64,000 nucleotides of DNA. Source: Lacrimispora sp. 210928-DFI.3.58 (lineage in GTDB: Bacteria > Bacillota > Clostridia > Lachnospirales > Lachnospiraceae). Below, piece after piece: positions 28,167-37,514 of the stretch. Made by a program: the position numbers and the translations under genes. The notes under the pieces are model-generated. The model was given only the letters and a program-made list of their open reading frames with translations, had not been told where the DNA came from and did not search any database. How positions within the stretch are numbered: the first letter of the stretch is position 1; each line of letters opens with the position of its first letter. Location of the stretch: the NCBI RefSeq assembly GCF_020554865.1, contig NZ_JAJCIC010000004.1, forward strand, positions 124,001-188,000, read 5' to 3'.

Positions 28167-28195
28167 TTGCGCTTTCCGCTGTTGAATGCTATAAT
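28167..28195 (+). promoter_or_regulatory. Promoter of the GNAT-DHFR operon
   Basis: TTGCGC (28167-28172), a 17-base spacer and a perfect TATAAT (28190-28195), followed 62 bases later by the gene start with an AAAGGAGA ribosome site. Confidence 0.75.
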
Positions 28196-28256
28196 ACCCC
28201 AGTACCAATTTTCAACATCATCTGTATATACATATGGAACGCAGAAAGGAGACAGG

Positions 28257-29276
28257 ATGATCATCCGACAGTATAAGCCCTCTGACTGCCAGGCTATAGC
28301 AGAGCTTTTTTACAATACGGTCCACGCGGTCAATGCAGCAGACTATACCAGGGAGCAGCTTTATGCCTGGGCATCCGGGCATGTGGATCCGGAGCAGTGG
28401 AATCAATCCTTTTTGGAGCATTACACCCTTGTTGCCATGGAGGGAGAGACACTGGCAGGCTTTGGAGACATTGATGAGTCCGGCTATCTTGACAGGCTGT
28501 ATGTGCACATGGACTATCAGAACAGGGGCATTGGGACGGCTATCTGCGATGGACTGGAACGCGCAGTTTCCGGAACGGCCATAACAGTCCACGCCTCCAT
28601 TACGGCAAAGCCCTTTTTTGAAAAAAGGGGCTACAGGACAGTAAAAAAACAGCAGGTGGAACGCTGCGGCATTTTTCTGACGAATTATGCAATGGAAAAG
28701 CAGACTGCCGCTGTTGGAACAAAGCCAGGAAATGCTGTGCGGAAAACCGTTCTTTTCATCGCCATGAGCCTTGACGGATACATTGCGGATAGCAACGGCA
28801 GTGTGGACTGGCTCCAGGGACAGGATGAACATGCAGAGGAAAATGACAGCTATTCTGTCTTTATAAAGGACATTGACACTGTTATCATGGGCTGGAAGAC
28901 CTATCATCAGATCATAACCGAATTATCCCCTGAGGAATGGGTATATAACGGTCTTAAAAGCTATGTGATCACCCACCATGAATGCTCCTCCACCGAACAG
29001 ATATGTTTTGTTCACGAGAATCCCTGCTCTCTCATAAAGCGCTTAAGGCAGGCACCGGGAAAAGACATCTGGGTCTGCGGGGGCGCCAGTATTGCCGGGC
29101 AGCTTATGAAAGAGGATTTATTTGACAAATATTATATTTCGGTCATTCCTACCATTCTGGGAGGCGGTATCCGGCTTTTCGGTCCTCTGGAAAAGGAACG
29201 AAAGCTGAAATTGACCGGCACACGATGCTGTAATGGGATCATAGATCTGATATATGAACGGAGGGACGAACATTGA
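28257..29276 (+). CDS. Fused GNAT N-acetyltransferase and RibD_C/DHFR-like reductase
   Basis: A 339-residue two-domain protein starting at ATG 28257 (MIIRQYKPSDCQAIAELFY). Residues about 1-145 are a GNAT domain: LDRLYVHMDYQNRGIGTAICDGLE is the acetyl-CoA loop and KPFFEKRGYR the C-terminal motif. Residues about 160-339 are a reductase of the RibD C-terminal/DHFR-like fold: VLFIAMSLDGYIADSNGSVDWL, TVIMGWKTYHQI, DIWVCGGASIAGQLM and PTILGGGIRLF. Each half is usually a separate gene in Firmicutes. The frame is continuous through the linker, so a real fusion is likely. It overlaps the next GNAT gene by 4 bases. Confidence 0.9.
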   Translation: MIIRQYKPSDCQAIAELFYNTVHAVNAADYTREQLYAWASGHVDPEQWNQSFLEHYTLVAMEGETLAGFGDIDESGYLDRLYVHMDYQNRGIGTAICDGLERAVSGTAITVHASITAKPFFEKRGYRTVKKQQVERCGIFLTNYAMEKQTAAVGTKPGNAVRKTVLFIAMSLDGYIADSNGSVDWLQGQDEHAEENDSYSVFIKDIDTVIMGWKTYHQIITELSPEEWVYNGLKSYVITHHECSSTEQICFVHENPCSLIKRLRQAPGKDIWVCGGASIAGQLMKEDLFDKYYISVIPTILGGGIRLFGPLEKERKLKLTGTRCCNGIIDLIYERRDEH

Positions 29277-29743
29277 ATTTGGAATACAGAAAAGCAGCCA
29301 TTTTCGATTTGGACATTCTCACGAAAACACGGATTCAGGTTTTGCGCGCAGCAAACCAGCTGGAGCCCTCCGTTGACATGAGTGAGGTAGAAAGAGAAAC
29401 ACAGAAGTATTATAAGGCAGCGCTGTCTGACGGCAGCCATGTGGCATATCTGGTCTTTGACAGGGAAGTATTTGCCGGGGCCTGCGGGATCAGCTACTAC
29501 ACTGTGATGCCCACATTCCATAACCCCACAGGCAGAAAGGCTTATGTGATGAATATGTATACACATCCCGATTACCGCAGAAGGGGCATTGCCCTAAAGA
29601 CCCTGGATCTCCTTGTCCAGGATGCAAGAGGCCGCGGAATCACCGCCATTTCTCTGGAGGCCACCGACATGGGGCGGCCATTGTATGAGAAATATGGATT
29701 TGTTCAAATGGAATGTGAAATGGAATTGCCCTCTAATGGATAG
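29273..29743 (+). CDS. GNAT family N-acetyltransferase
   Basis: A 156-residue acetyltransferase. The acetyl-CoA loop is NMYTHPDYRRRGIALKTLDLLVQDARGRG and the C-terminal MGRPLYEKYGFVQMECEMEL is typical. It starts with TTG at 29273, which overlaps the stop of the GNAT-DHFR gene (TTGA) and has a GGAGGG site 7-8 bases upstream. The acyl acceptor is unknown. It is convergent with the LysR gene; a small TTGAGGGC/GCCCTCGAA hairpin (about 29759-29778) lies between them. Confidence 0.9.
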   Translation: MNLEYRKAAIFDLDILTKTRIQVLRAANQLEPSVDMSEVERETQKYYKAALSDGSHVAYLVFDREVFAGACGISYYTVMPTFHNPTGRKAYVMNMYTHPDYRRRGIALKTLDLLVQDARGRGITAISLEATDMGRPLYEKYGFVQMECEMELPSNG

Positions 29744-29812
29744 AGGGGGCATGAGAGCTTGAGGGCAAAGCCCTCGAACCGGAATCACGCAGGTGGAATT
29801 CACTTCCACTAC

Positions 29813-30709
29813 TCATATCATAAAATCCGGCAGCTGCCTCTCATGCTCTACCATAAATTCCGCAAAATCCTCCGGTGCCTTTGCCATATAATTCTTTTTG
29901 CTGTACACCATATAGACAAGGCGCGTGTCCTGAGGGATGTCGGAGATGGTGACCTTTTTGATCTGGTCAAATTGTTTTAGGTAAGGAGTGTCGGCTGCAA
30001 TAGCCGCCTGGTTCGTGGCTGTGACGACCCCGCCGATGGAGATCTCATCATCATAAGAAAAGCTGCATTCCACACCATATTCCCGCAGCACGGCCCGGAC
30101 GGTCTTTCCGATGGGAAGGGTCTCACGATAGGTGGTGAGAGGATAGTCCGTCAATTCCTTCAAACAGACCTCTTCTCTTTCCGCCAGCGGATGATCCTTT
30201 CTCACCACCAGTACCAGCCTCTGGGCCAGGATCGGCACAAATTCCAGCTCCGGATCCTCTGTTTTGGAGCAGAATGCAATATCATATTTCCCTCTTTTCA
30301 GCCCATCCAAAAGATGCAGGGTATGATCCTGATAGATGTTAAAGACTGCCTTTGGATTCTTAAGCTCCTTATAATCCTGGACCGCCTGGGGTATATAATC
30401 CCCCAGGATCGTAGGAATGCAGCCGATATCAATGATGCCTCCCATCGCTCCTGATTTGCTTTTTGCCACGGCGATCCCCTTGTCCAGCTGGTTCAGGGCT
30501 TCATTAACATATCCGTAAAATTCCTGTCCATATTTTGTCAGCTTTACATTCCTGCCCTCCTTCTGGAACAGAGAGATTCCAAGCTCCTGCTCCAGGGAAG
30601 AGATCGAGTCACTGAGACTGGGCTGGGTGATATAGAGCTCCTTTGCTGCCTTTGTGTAATGCTGCAGCTGCGCCAGTTTCCGAAAATAATATAATTGCGA
30701 TAAATTCAT
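29813..30709 (-). CDS. LysR-family transcriptional regulator
   Basis: A 298-residue LysR protein with the N-terminal helix-turn-helix LYYFRKLAQLQHYTKAAKEL followed by YITQPSLSDSISSLEQELGI. The periplasmic-binding-like effector domain includes GKYDIAFCSK and the DTPYL region. ATG 30709 is used, with GGGGGAA upstream. It lies just after, and in the same direction as, the acyl-CoA operon, so it is the probable regulator of that pathway. Confidence 0.93.
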   Translation of the reverse strand: MNLSQLYYFRKLAQLQHYTKAAKELYITQPSLSDSISSLEQELGISLFQKEGRNVKLTKYGQEFYGYVNEALNQLDKGIAVAKSKSGAMGGIIDIGCIPTILGDYIPQAVQDYKELKNPKAVFNIYQDHTLHLLDGLKRGKYDIAFCSKTEDPELEFVPILAQRLVLVVRKDHPLAEREEVCLKELTDYPLTTYRETLPIGKTVRAVLREYGVECSFSYDDEISIGGVVTATNQAAIAADTPYLKQFDQIKKVTISDIPQDTRLVYMVYSKKNYMAKAPEDFAEFMVEHERQLPDFMI

Positions 30710-30837
30710 AAAAATTCCCCCATTGTTGCATGCACTCGCCATAAAAAACAGCCTTAGCTATATCATAACACAATGGGAGAATTTTGTGAATCAATTCACA
30801 ACCTTGAGTTTCTATATTTTGCACTATATTGGTCCTG

Positions 30838-32139
30838 TCAGAAGATCAGCCCCGCTGTGGCCAGTAATGCCGCCGCCAATCCTGCAACTGCCGCCGGAAT
30901 CGTCGTTCCCAGGATGATATGCTTATAGCTCTCCTTCAGGCTGCATCCGCAGATGGACATGGTGAGAATGGCCACAGAGGAATTCGGAAGCTTATTGAGG
31001 ATCAGAGCAGCTTCTGTCACGATCCTGTGGAGTGCTCCTGCATCCACTCCCATGTCCAGAAATGCCTGGCCAAAGCTCTCCAGGAAAATGGTCTCACCGG
31101 AAATGGCAGAGCCTGTCAGTCCTGTCAGCACAGCGGTTCCGAAATAAGCCTTGATATAGGCCGGAATATTCATGGACAGCACCGCCTCCTGCAGGCTCTG
31201 AAACGCCGGTGAAAGCCCCAATACCTTAGAGAGTCCCATCACGGCCGCCACCGTAAGCATGGAATTCAGCCCTGAGCTGCTCCCCGTTTTAATAGCTATT
31301 TTTACATTTTTGATGCGCCTATACTGTGTGACGATCACCAGCAGGATCCCCAGAGTAAGGGAAAACAAGATACTGGTGGACGTTCCCCAGCTGGAGGTTG
31401 CCACTACCGCTGCCAGAACCGCAACAAAGGGAAGCACCGCCATGGCAATGCCCGGCAGTTCCTCATCCGGTATCACAGAAGCATTGTCCGTATACATGGC
31501 AAGGAGCTCCTCTTTCGTATGCTGGCTGCGGCTTTTTTTCTGGGCATAATTAAAATAAAGAAAAAAACTGGCGGCAAGAATCCCGGTGCAGATCACAGAC
31601 AGCCCCGGTGCCGAGCCAAGGGAGGTACCCAGATAGCTGTTTGGAAGCACATTGCAGATATCCAGGGAATACATGAAGCCATTGCCGCAGGCTCCGCCTC
31701 CCAGCAGCATGAAGGGGAGCACTCTGCGATCCATCCCATTCTCCCGGAGCAGATTGTCCGCTATGGGATACAGCACAAAGACCATGATATATCCATTGAT
31801 CCCCAGCAGTGTAATAAAAAAGGTACAGAGCAGGATCACAAGCCCCACCAGCTTCGCCCCAAGCTTATCTGTCAGAAATTTGGCAACCTTTGTCGCCAAT
31901 CCCGTTTCCAGTACCAGCTGTCCAAAGACACCTCCCAGGCCAAGGATCAAAAACCAGGACGCCACAAAGCCCCCGGCTCCGGCGGAATAGGTTGTCAAAA
32001 AGCCGTCAAAAATGTTCAGGCTGCTGGTTACTAAAATGACCAGTGCCGTAATTACAGTGGCAGTGATCATATCGATTCCCTTTATGATCATCACCACCAG
32101 CAGCACAATTGCCGCGATCAATCCGATTGCAGATAGCAT
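30838..32139 (-). CDS. GntP-type (IT superfamily) carboxylate permease
   Basis: A 433-residue permease with about 12 hydrophobic segments. Its general pattern (repeated Gly-rich helices, GINGYIMVFVLYPIADNLLRE, MLLGGGACGNGFMYSLDICNVLPN, NKLPNSSVAILTM) fits the gluconate/citrate-type GntP and short-chain carboxylate permeases. The start at ATG 32139 follows GGGAGG by 6 bases. It ends the acyl-CoA operon and likely imports the carboxylate that the pathway activates. The substrate is not deducible. Confidence 0.75.
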   Translation of the reverse strand: MLSAIGLIAAIVLLVVMIIKGIDMITATVITALVILVTSSLNIFDGFLTTYSAGAGGFVASWFLILGLGGVFGQLVLETGLATKVAKFLTDKLGAKLVGLVILLCTFFITLLGINGYIMVFVLYPIADNLLRENGMDRRVLPFMLLGGGACGNGFMYSLDICNVLPNSYLGTSLGSAPGLSVICTGILAASFFLYFNYAQKKSRSQHTKEELLAMYTDNASVIPDEELPGIAMAVLPFVAVLAAVVATSSWGTSTSILFSLTLGILLVIVTQYRRIKNVKIAIKTGSSSGLNSMLTVAAVMGLSKVLGLSPAFQSLQEAVLSMNIPAYIKAYFGTAVLTGLTGSAISGETIFLESFGQAFLDMGVDAGALHRIVTEAALILNKLPNSSVAILTMSICGCSLKESYKHIILGTTIPAAVAGLAAALLATAGLIF

Positions 32140-32154
32140 AGCGTTCCTCCCCAT

Positions 32155-32727
32155 TTATTTTACTTTCCCATCGTCCGGCTCCTTGCCTGCGCCGGACTGC
32201 CAATGGGCATTCATTTTGTCAAGCGGGACCTCGATCAAGCCTGCCTGTTTCCCATATACATAGATGACAAAACCACGTTTGCATCGGAATACACACTCCA
32301 GGCACGGATCCTCATCACAGTAAGCAAAGGCATCCGTATCTGCCAGCGCAAACACCATAGGAGACCGTTTGGTATCGGATACGTATTTCAAATATCCTCC
32401 TGTAAAGGTTTTCAAATAGATCCACTCCGGCTTGTCCTTCGCAGACAGGGCTTTCCATGAGACACGCACCGCATTGTCATTGTAGCCTCCCGTGATCTGA
32501 TATGTAATCTTCAGAGAATTTCCAGCATCCTCCTGTGTCAAAGGCGTAAGCCGCTGCGCCCTCTGGCCGCAGCAGACGATCTCCTTCTCCTCTAATACGC
32601 TGCCTCCGGTCACCGGAAAAAGGGCGCCGCAGCTACTGCAGCGGTAAAATACCACCTCCGGGCACTCTCCCGCTCTCGGCTTTCTGGTATCCCGGCATCT
32701 CCGTTGGCTAAACACCTGCTCGCTCAT
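32155..32727 (-). CDS. Cys-rich zinc-ribbon, desulfoferrodoxin-like protein
   Basis: A 190-residue protein. An N-terminal rubredoxin-like or zinc-ribbon knuckle (FYRCSSCGALF ... IVCCGQRA) is followed by a beta-rich region. That region has ITGGYNDNAVRVSWKA, PEWIYLKTFTGGYLKYV, and a second Cys cluster YCDEDPCLECVFRCKRG. The order resembles desulfoferrodoxin/neelaredoxin, but the usual His ligands (for example in the HGLW region) are not evident. It is tightly placed between the acyl-CoA ligase and the permease. It could carry electrons, sense redox or be structural; I do not know its function. Confidence 0.6.
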   Translation of the reverse strand: MSEQVFSQRRCRDTRKPRAGECPEVVFYRCSSCGALFPVTGGSVLEEKEIVCCGQRAQRLTPLTQEDAGNSLKITYQITGGYNDNAVRVSWKALSAKDKPEWIYLKTFTGGYLKYVSDTKRSPMVFALADTDAFAYCDEDPCLECVFRCKRGFVIYVYGKQAGLIEVPLDKMNAHWQSGAGKEPDDGKVK

Positions 32728-32764
32728 CACATCACCACCCGTTTCCTGCATATGAACTATTTCT

Positions 32765-34411
32765 TTATTGCTTCTCCCCGTCCATCCTTCTCTGAAGTTC
32801 CTCCCGGAGCAGATATTTCTTCACCTTTCCGCTGCCCGTATGGGGGATCCGTCCGATCAGCTCCAGACGCTCCGGCCAGAAGCGCTTTGGCACCTGTTTT
32901 TCCCTCAGATATGCCTTTACCTCCTCAAGGCTTAAGTCCTCATGGCCCGTAAGGGGCACGGCAAATGCACAGATCCGCTCCCCCATCCGCTCATCCGGCA
33001 TGCCGATGATCGTATGGTCTCCCATTCCGGGACATCCCTCCAGATGATCATTGATCTCATTGGAGTTTAGATTTTCTCCTCCCCGTACGATCATATCCTT
33101 CTTTCTGCCGATGATATGGATATTGCCGTCTTCATCCATGACGCAGAGATCACCGCTGTGAAACCAGCCCTCGTCGTCCAGAACGCCGTCTGTCACAGCC
33201 CTGTCCTTCAGGTATCCCACAAAAACATTGGGGCCTCTTGAGATTTCCTCCCCAGGCATTCCTTTCGGCACCTCCCTGCCATCGTCATCCACTACCTTTA
33301 CCTCAATGGCCCCAAGGGGTCTCCCGGAGGAGGTGCCGTTAAAGGCCAGAACCTCCTCCGGTCTTACAAACACATGGGGCACGCTTTCTGTGGAGCCATA
33401 GACCTCACAGAGAAGGATGCGGAATTTCCATGCCTTCCGGATCAGATAGCCCGGCACCGGCGCTCCTCCGCACAGGTAAAATTTCAAAAACGGCAGATCG
33501 CCTCCATTGTTTTCCAGTTCCCGGAGAATGTCATAGATAAATGGCGTTGCTCCCATGGAATAGGTGCATTTTTCTTTGTTCATCAATTCAATGGCTTCCC
33601 GGCAGTAATATTTCTGCTGCAGCACCAGCTTTGCCCCGATCATCATGGTCGCGATCACTCCATGGTGGAACCCTGTTGCATGATTTAAGGGAGCGGGCAT
33701 GAACATGATATCCTCCTGTGTCAGCTTCAGCTCCTTATAAAAGGCCTCCTCACTGTAGCGGATATTATCATGGGAAAGAAGAACCCCTTTTGTACCTCCT
33801 GTTGTACCGGAGGTGCAAAGGATCGCTGCAATATCCTGTCCTGTCAGCTCATGGACACACTCTTCCTTTTTTAGCGGCTGATACTGTGCGAGAATTTCCC
33901 TTAAGGAGACCAGACTGCTGGTCCGTTCCCTGGCAGAATCCAGGAGAACCACTCCTTTCAGGGAAGGGATCTGGTCCATCACTGCCAGGATCCGGCTTTC
34001 ATAATCGGTCTTATGAAAAAAGGTCGGGCCGAAATAAGCCTTTGACTCCGTGATCCTCATGCTGCGGATCAGCTCCTTTTCCTCGTAGCACATGGCAATA
34101 GGATGGACCACTGCCCCTGCCTTCAGACAGGCAATGGTCAGCAATGCGAATTCGCTCCAGATGGGCAGCTGGAAGGATACCACATCTTTCGGCCTGACAC
34201 CGATCGCCTGCAGATAAGCCGCAACCCTTGATGCTGCCTCGTCCATCTGCCGGTAGGTATAGCGAAAGCCCCTGTCATCTACCACGTATTCCCTGTCAGG
34301 ACACCGCTTTACGGTATCCTCCCAGCAGTCCAAAAGGGTCCTGTTACCCCAATACCCGGCCTCAAGATATTTCTGCCTCTGCAGGGGATTTATTTTTATC
34401 TCATCAAACAT
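32765..34411 (-). CDS. AMP-dependent acyl-CoA ligase (CaiC/AliA-like)
   Basis: A 548-residue adenylate-forming enzyme that likely attaches CoA to the pathway carboxylate. The P-loop is AAILCTSGTTGGTKGVLLSH; LCEVYGSTESVPHV, GWFHSGDLCVMDEDGNIHIIGRKKDMIVRGGENL and the catalytic Lys in RIPHTGSGKVKKYLLRE are present. It is most like crotonobetaine/carnitine-CoA or cyclohexanecarboxylate-CoA ligases in general pattern. It lies 53 bases downstream of etfA. Confidence 0.9.
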   Translation of the reverse strand: MFDEIKINPLQRQKYLEAGYWGNRTLLDCWEDTVKRCPDREYVVDDRGFRYTYRQMDEAASRVAAYLQAIGVRPKDVVSFQLPIWSEFALLTIACLKAGAVVHPIAMCYEEKELIRSMRITESKAYFGPTFFHKTDYESRILAVMDQIPSLKGVVLLDSARERTSSLVSLREILAQYQPLKKEECVHELTGQDIAAILCTSGTTGGTKGVLLSHDNIRYSEEAFYKELKLTQEDIMFMPAPLNHATGFHHGVIATMMIGAKLVLQQKYYCREAIELMNKEKCTYSMGATPFIYDILRELENNGGDLPFLKFYLCGGAPVPGYLIRKAWKFRILLCEVYGSTESVPHVFVRPEEVLAFNGTSSGRPLGAIEVKVVDDDGREVPKGMPGEEISRGPNVFVGYLKDRAVTDGVLDDEGWFHSGDLCVMDEDGNIHIIGRKKDMIVRGGENLNSNEINDHLEGCPGMGDHTIIGMPDERMGERICAFAVPLTGHEDLSLEEVKAYLREKQVPKRFWPERLELIGRIPHTGSGKVKKYLLREELQRRMDGEKQ

Positions 34412-34464
34412 AGGCTACCTCCTGACAAGGAATCGGTCTGTGGGCCTGACAGCGCCGGGGCATA

Positions 34465-35475
34465 TTACCCCTGCTGTCTTGCCTTAAGCTCCTTTACCAG
34501 TGCCGGAACCACCTCAAACAGATCGCCTACAATACAGTAATCTGCAACCTCAAAGATGGGAGCTGTTTCATCCTTATTGATCGCCACAATGGTGCCGGAC
34601 TCACTCATGCCGGCCACATGCTGCACTGCTCCGGAAATGCCGCATGCAAAGTAGATCTTCGGGGATACGGTGGAGCCGGTCTGTCCCACCTGCTTTGACT
34701 GGGGCATCCAGCCTGCATCCACAGCCGCACGGGAACAGCCCACAGTTCCGCCTAACACTGCTGCCAGCTCTTCAAGGATCGCAAAATTCTCCCCATTTTT
34801 CATTCCACGTCCGCCGGATACGATCACCTCTGCCTCATCCAGCCGCATTCCCTGATCCTCTGCCGCCTTGATGAAGTCGATCACCTTTGTACGGATCTCC
34901 TCCGCAGGAGTGCGGATCTCCTCCACGATCACCTCCGGCTGGTTGTCAGGATCTGCAGCCGGCTTTTTAAATGCCCCGGGCCTGCAGGTTCCCATCTGCG
35001 GCCGTGTCTCACTGCAGAGGATCTGGGCGTACAGGTTGCCGCCAAAGGCAGGGCGCTCCCAGACCACATTTCCTGTCTCCTCCTCTACGCTTAAGGCCGT
35101 ACAGTCTGCTGTCAGGCCTGTGTGCAGGCTTACTGCCAGCTTAGAGCCAAGATCACGTCCATTGACCGTAGCTCCTACCAGAATGGTATTGGGATCATAT
35201 TTTTCCACCAGCTTTAAAAATGCATGGCCGTATCCGTCTGCGGAGTAATGTTCATACTCATCGCCTTTCACCACATATACCTTATCAGCGCCGTATTCTG
35301 CTGCACCTTTTACGGCTGCATCCACTTCTTTTCCAATGACAACGGCGCAGAGCTGCTGCTTTAAGCCGTCTGCCAGCTTCCTTCCCTGTCCCAGCAGCTC
35401 GAAGCCCACGCTCTTTGGCTGGCCCTGAAAGCATTCGATAAATACCCATACATCCTTACATGTCTCAAAGCTCAT
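34465..35475 (-). CDS. etfA: Electron transfer flavoprotein alpha subunit
   Basis: A 336-residue ETF alpha. The C-terminal FAD-binding part shows [56 protein letters not shown] and [29 protein letters not shown] 35475 is chosen, since AGGAGG lies 8 bases upstream; the ATG two codons earlier is only 2 bases away. It is adjacent to etfB and two acyl-CoA dehydrogenases, which it should serve as electron partner. Whether it bifurcates electrons is unknown. Confidence 0.94.
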   Translation of the reverse strand: MSFETCKDVWVFIECFQGQPKSVGFELLGQGRKLADGLKQQLCAVVIGKEVDAAVKGAAEYGADKVYVVKGDEYEHYSADGYGHAFLKLVEKYDPNTILVGATVNGRDLGSKLAVSLHTGLTADCTALSVEEETGNVVWERPAFGGNLYAQILCSETRPQMGTCRPGAFKKPAADPDNQPEVIVEEIRTPAEEIRTKVIDFIKAAEDQGMRLDEAEVIVSGGRGMKNGENFAILEELAAVLGGTVGCSRAAVDAGWMPQSKQVGQTGSTVSPKIYFACGISGAVQHVAGMSESGTIVAINKDETAPIFEVADYCIVGDLFEVVPALVKELKARQQG

Positions 35476-35488
35476 CGTCATAACCTCC

Positions 35489-36277
35489 TTACAGTACTTT
35501 GGCTTCTGTCAGCTTGCTGATCAAAGAGCCGGCAATCTCAGCAGGGCTGCTGCCCTCGATCGTTACACCTGTAGCGGTGCGCTTCGGTGTAAAGGTTGCC
35601 TTTACCTTTGTGGGTGATCCCTTTAAACCAATTTTGGAAGTGTCAATATCCGGGAAATCAGCAAAGGTCAGCTCCGGGATATCGCAGCGCAGAGAGTAGA
35701 GCTTTCTGCTGACGGTGGCATATCTGGGCTTATTGCTTTCCTTTGTTGCAGTGCACAGTACCGGAAAAGAGGTCTCGATCACCTCAATTCCCTCCTCAAC
35801 CTGGCGGCGGGCGATCACCTTATCTCCTTCCACCTTCAGATCCAGCACATAAGTCAGGCGTGTTGCACCCAGATGCTCTGCGATACTGGGAGCTGTCTGG
35901 CCTGTATCTCCGTCAATGGCCTGCTTGCCGCCCAGGATCACATCAAAGGGACCCAGCTTTTCAATGGCCTGAGACAGAATGTAGCTGGTAGCGTATGTAT
36001 CAGAGCCGCCAAAGGCCCTGTCTGTGATCAGGTATCCCTCATCTGCCCCCATGGAGATTGCCTCTCTCAGCACAGCCTTTGCCTGCTGGGGCCCCATGGA
36101 GATCGCCACCACCCTGCCGCCATAGGTATCCTTCAGCCTCAGGGCCGTTTCCAGGGCATTTTTGTCAAAGGGGTTCATAATGCTCGGAACACCCTGACGG
36201 ATCAATGTATTTTTCACCGGATCAATCTTGATTTCTGTGGTATCCGGAACCTGCTTTATGCAAACAACGATGTTCAT
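35489..36277 (-). CDS. etfB: Electron transfer flavoprotein beta subunit
   Basis: A 262-residue ETF beta with NIVVCIKQVPDTTEIKIDP at the N-terminus, then MNPFDKNALETALRLKD. The nucleotide region is AISMGPQQAKAVLREAISMGADEGYLITDRAFGGSDTYATSYILS, and GGKQAIDGDTGQTAPSIAEHLG follows. It pairs with EtfA 13 bases downstream. The promoter is shared with the whole operon. Confidence 0.95.
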   Translation of the reverse strand: MNIVVCIKQVPDTTEIKIDPVKNTLIRQGVPSIMNPFDKNALETALRLKDTYGGRVVAISMGPQQAKAVLREAISMGADEGYLITDRAFGGSDTYATSYILSQAIEKLGPFDVILGGKQAIDGDTGQTAPSIAEHLGATRLTYVLDLKVEGDKVIARRQVEEGIEVIETSFPVLCTATKESNKPRYATVSRKLYSLRCDIPELTFADFPDIDTSKIGLKGSPTKVKATFTPKRTATGVTIEGSSPAEIAGSLISKLTEAKVL

Positions 36278-36288
36278 TTTGCTACCTC

Positions 36289-37431
36289 CTATTTGTATTC
36301 CTTCTTCAGTACATTGGCGATGGTCAGTCTCTGAACCTGGTTTGCACCCTCAAAGATCTGGAACACCTTGCAGTCACGCATCAGCTTTTCGACAGGATAC
36401 TCTTTGCTGTAGCCATAGCCGCCAAAAATCTGGACCGCATTGGAGGTCACCTCCTGGGCACAGTCGGAAACAAAGGTTTTGGTGATGGACCCCTCCTTCT
36501 GAACCAGACTGCCCTGATCCATCATTCTCATGGTATTGTTCACCAGGCATCTGGAGGCCTCTGTCTTGATCGCCATATCAGCTAACATCTGCTGAACCAT
36601 CTGGAAATTGATAATAGGCTGGCCGAACTGTTTTCTCTCTTTTGCGTATTTCACAGACTCATCCAGGGCGCGCTGCATAATGCCCACTGCCATGGTTGCC
36701 ACAAAGGCACGTGACAGATTCAGCGCGTTCATTGCCAGCTTAAAGCCGCTGCCCTCAGCGCCCAGCATAGCGGAGGCCTTGACCCTTACATTCTCAAAGG
36801 TCACATCCGTGGTATTGGAAAGGCGCAGTCCCATCTTGTTCTCATGCTTGCCGATGGTAATGCCGGGTTCATCTGCATCAACGATAAATGCGGAGATCCC
36901 CTTATTTCCCTTCTCCGGGCTGGTCTTGAAAAAGCCCACCATGATAGATGCCAGGGCGCCGTTGGTGATAAAGGTCTTGTTTCCGTTTAAGATATAATCG
37001 TCTCCATCCTTTACTGCCGTGGCACGCATGGCTCCCGGATCAGAGCCGGCATTTGGTTCGGTCAGCGCAAAGGCTGCAAATTTTCCAGGCTTCACAACAT
37101 CCGCAAAATACTTGCCCTGCTCCGGTGTTCCTGCCAGGATCACATTGCGCAGCGCCACAAAGGAGGTCACAAAGCTGATGGCATAGCCTGCATCCACCTT
37201 TGCCAGTTCCTCGAAGATCATGGCGGTGGTCTCATAGCTTAAGCCTGTTCCGCCGTACTCCTCCGGGATCTCCAGCATGTGAAGTCCCATCCGGAAGCCC
37301 CAGTCAAATAATTCCCTTGGGCACTCGCCCTTCTCGTCTGCCTCCTGGACATAGGGCTTGATCTCATTTTCTGCCATCTCACGGACCATGGCGATCAGAG
37401 CCTTCTGCTCCTCGGTATAAAGTAAGCTCAT
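36289..37431 (-). CDS. Acyl-CoA dehydrogenase (first in order from etfB)
   Basis: A 380-residue flavin enzyme of the short-chain acyl-CoA dehydrogenase fold. The FAD and substrate regions are FALTEPNAGSDPGAMRATA, GNKTFITNGALA and RKQFGQPIINFQMVQQMLADMAIKTEASR. The catalytic base region is MRDCKVFQIFEGANQVQRL (Glu before GANQ). In an anaerobe with ETF partners it may run in the reductive direction (enoyl-CoA to acyl-CoA). It sits directly upstream of etfB. Confidence 0.94.
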   Translation of the reverse strand: MSLLYTEEQKALIAMVREMAENEIKPYVQEADEKGECPRELFDWGFRMGLHMLEIPEEYGGTGLSYETTAMIFEELAKVDAGYAISFVTSFVALRNVILAGTPEQGKYFADVVKPGKFAAFALTEPNAGSDPGAMRATAVKDGDDYILNGNKTFITNGALASIMVGFFKTSPEKGNKGISAFIVDADEPGITIGKHENKMGLRLSNTTDVTFENVRVKASAMLGAEGSGFKLAMNALNLSRAFVATMAVGIMQRALDESVKYAKERKQFGQPIINFQMVQQMLADMAIKTEASRCLVNNTMRMMDQGSLVQKEGSITKTFVSDCAQEVTSNAVQIFGGYGYSKEYPVEKLMRDCKVFQIFEGANQVQRLTIANVLKKEYK

Positions 37432-37514
37432 ATATTTTCACCTTTCCTTTACTATGAAAATCCTGCCGCCGAATAGGCGGCTTGTATTTTTCTCTACTGA
37501 TCCCGGCCGCCTGA

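Noticed and set aside
28218..28907. 229-residue frame opposite the GNAT-DHFR fusion
   Set aside because: It is antisense to well-matched GNAT and reductase domains and has no family pattern.
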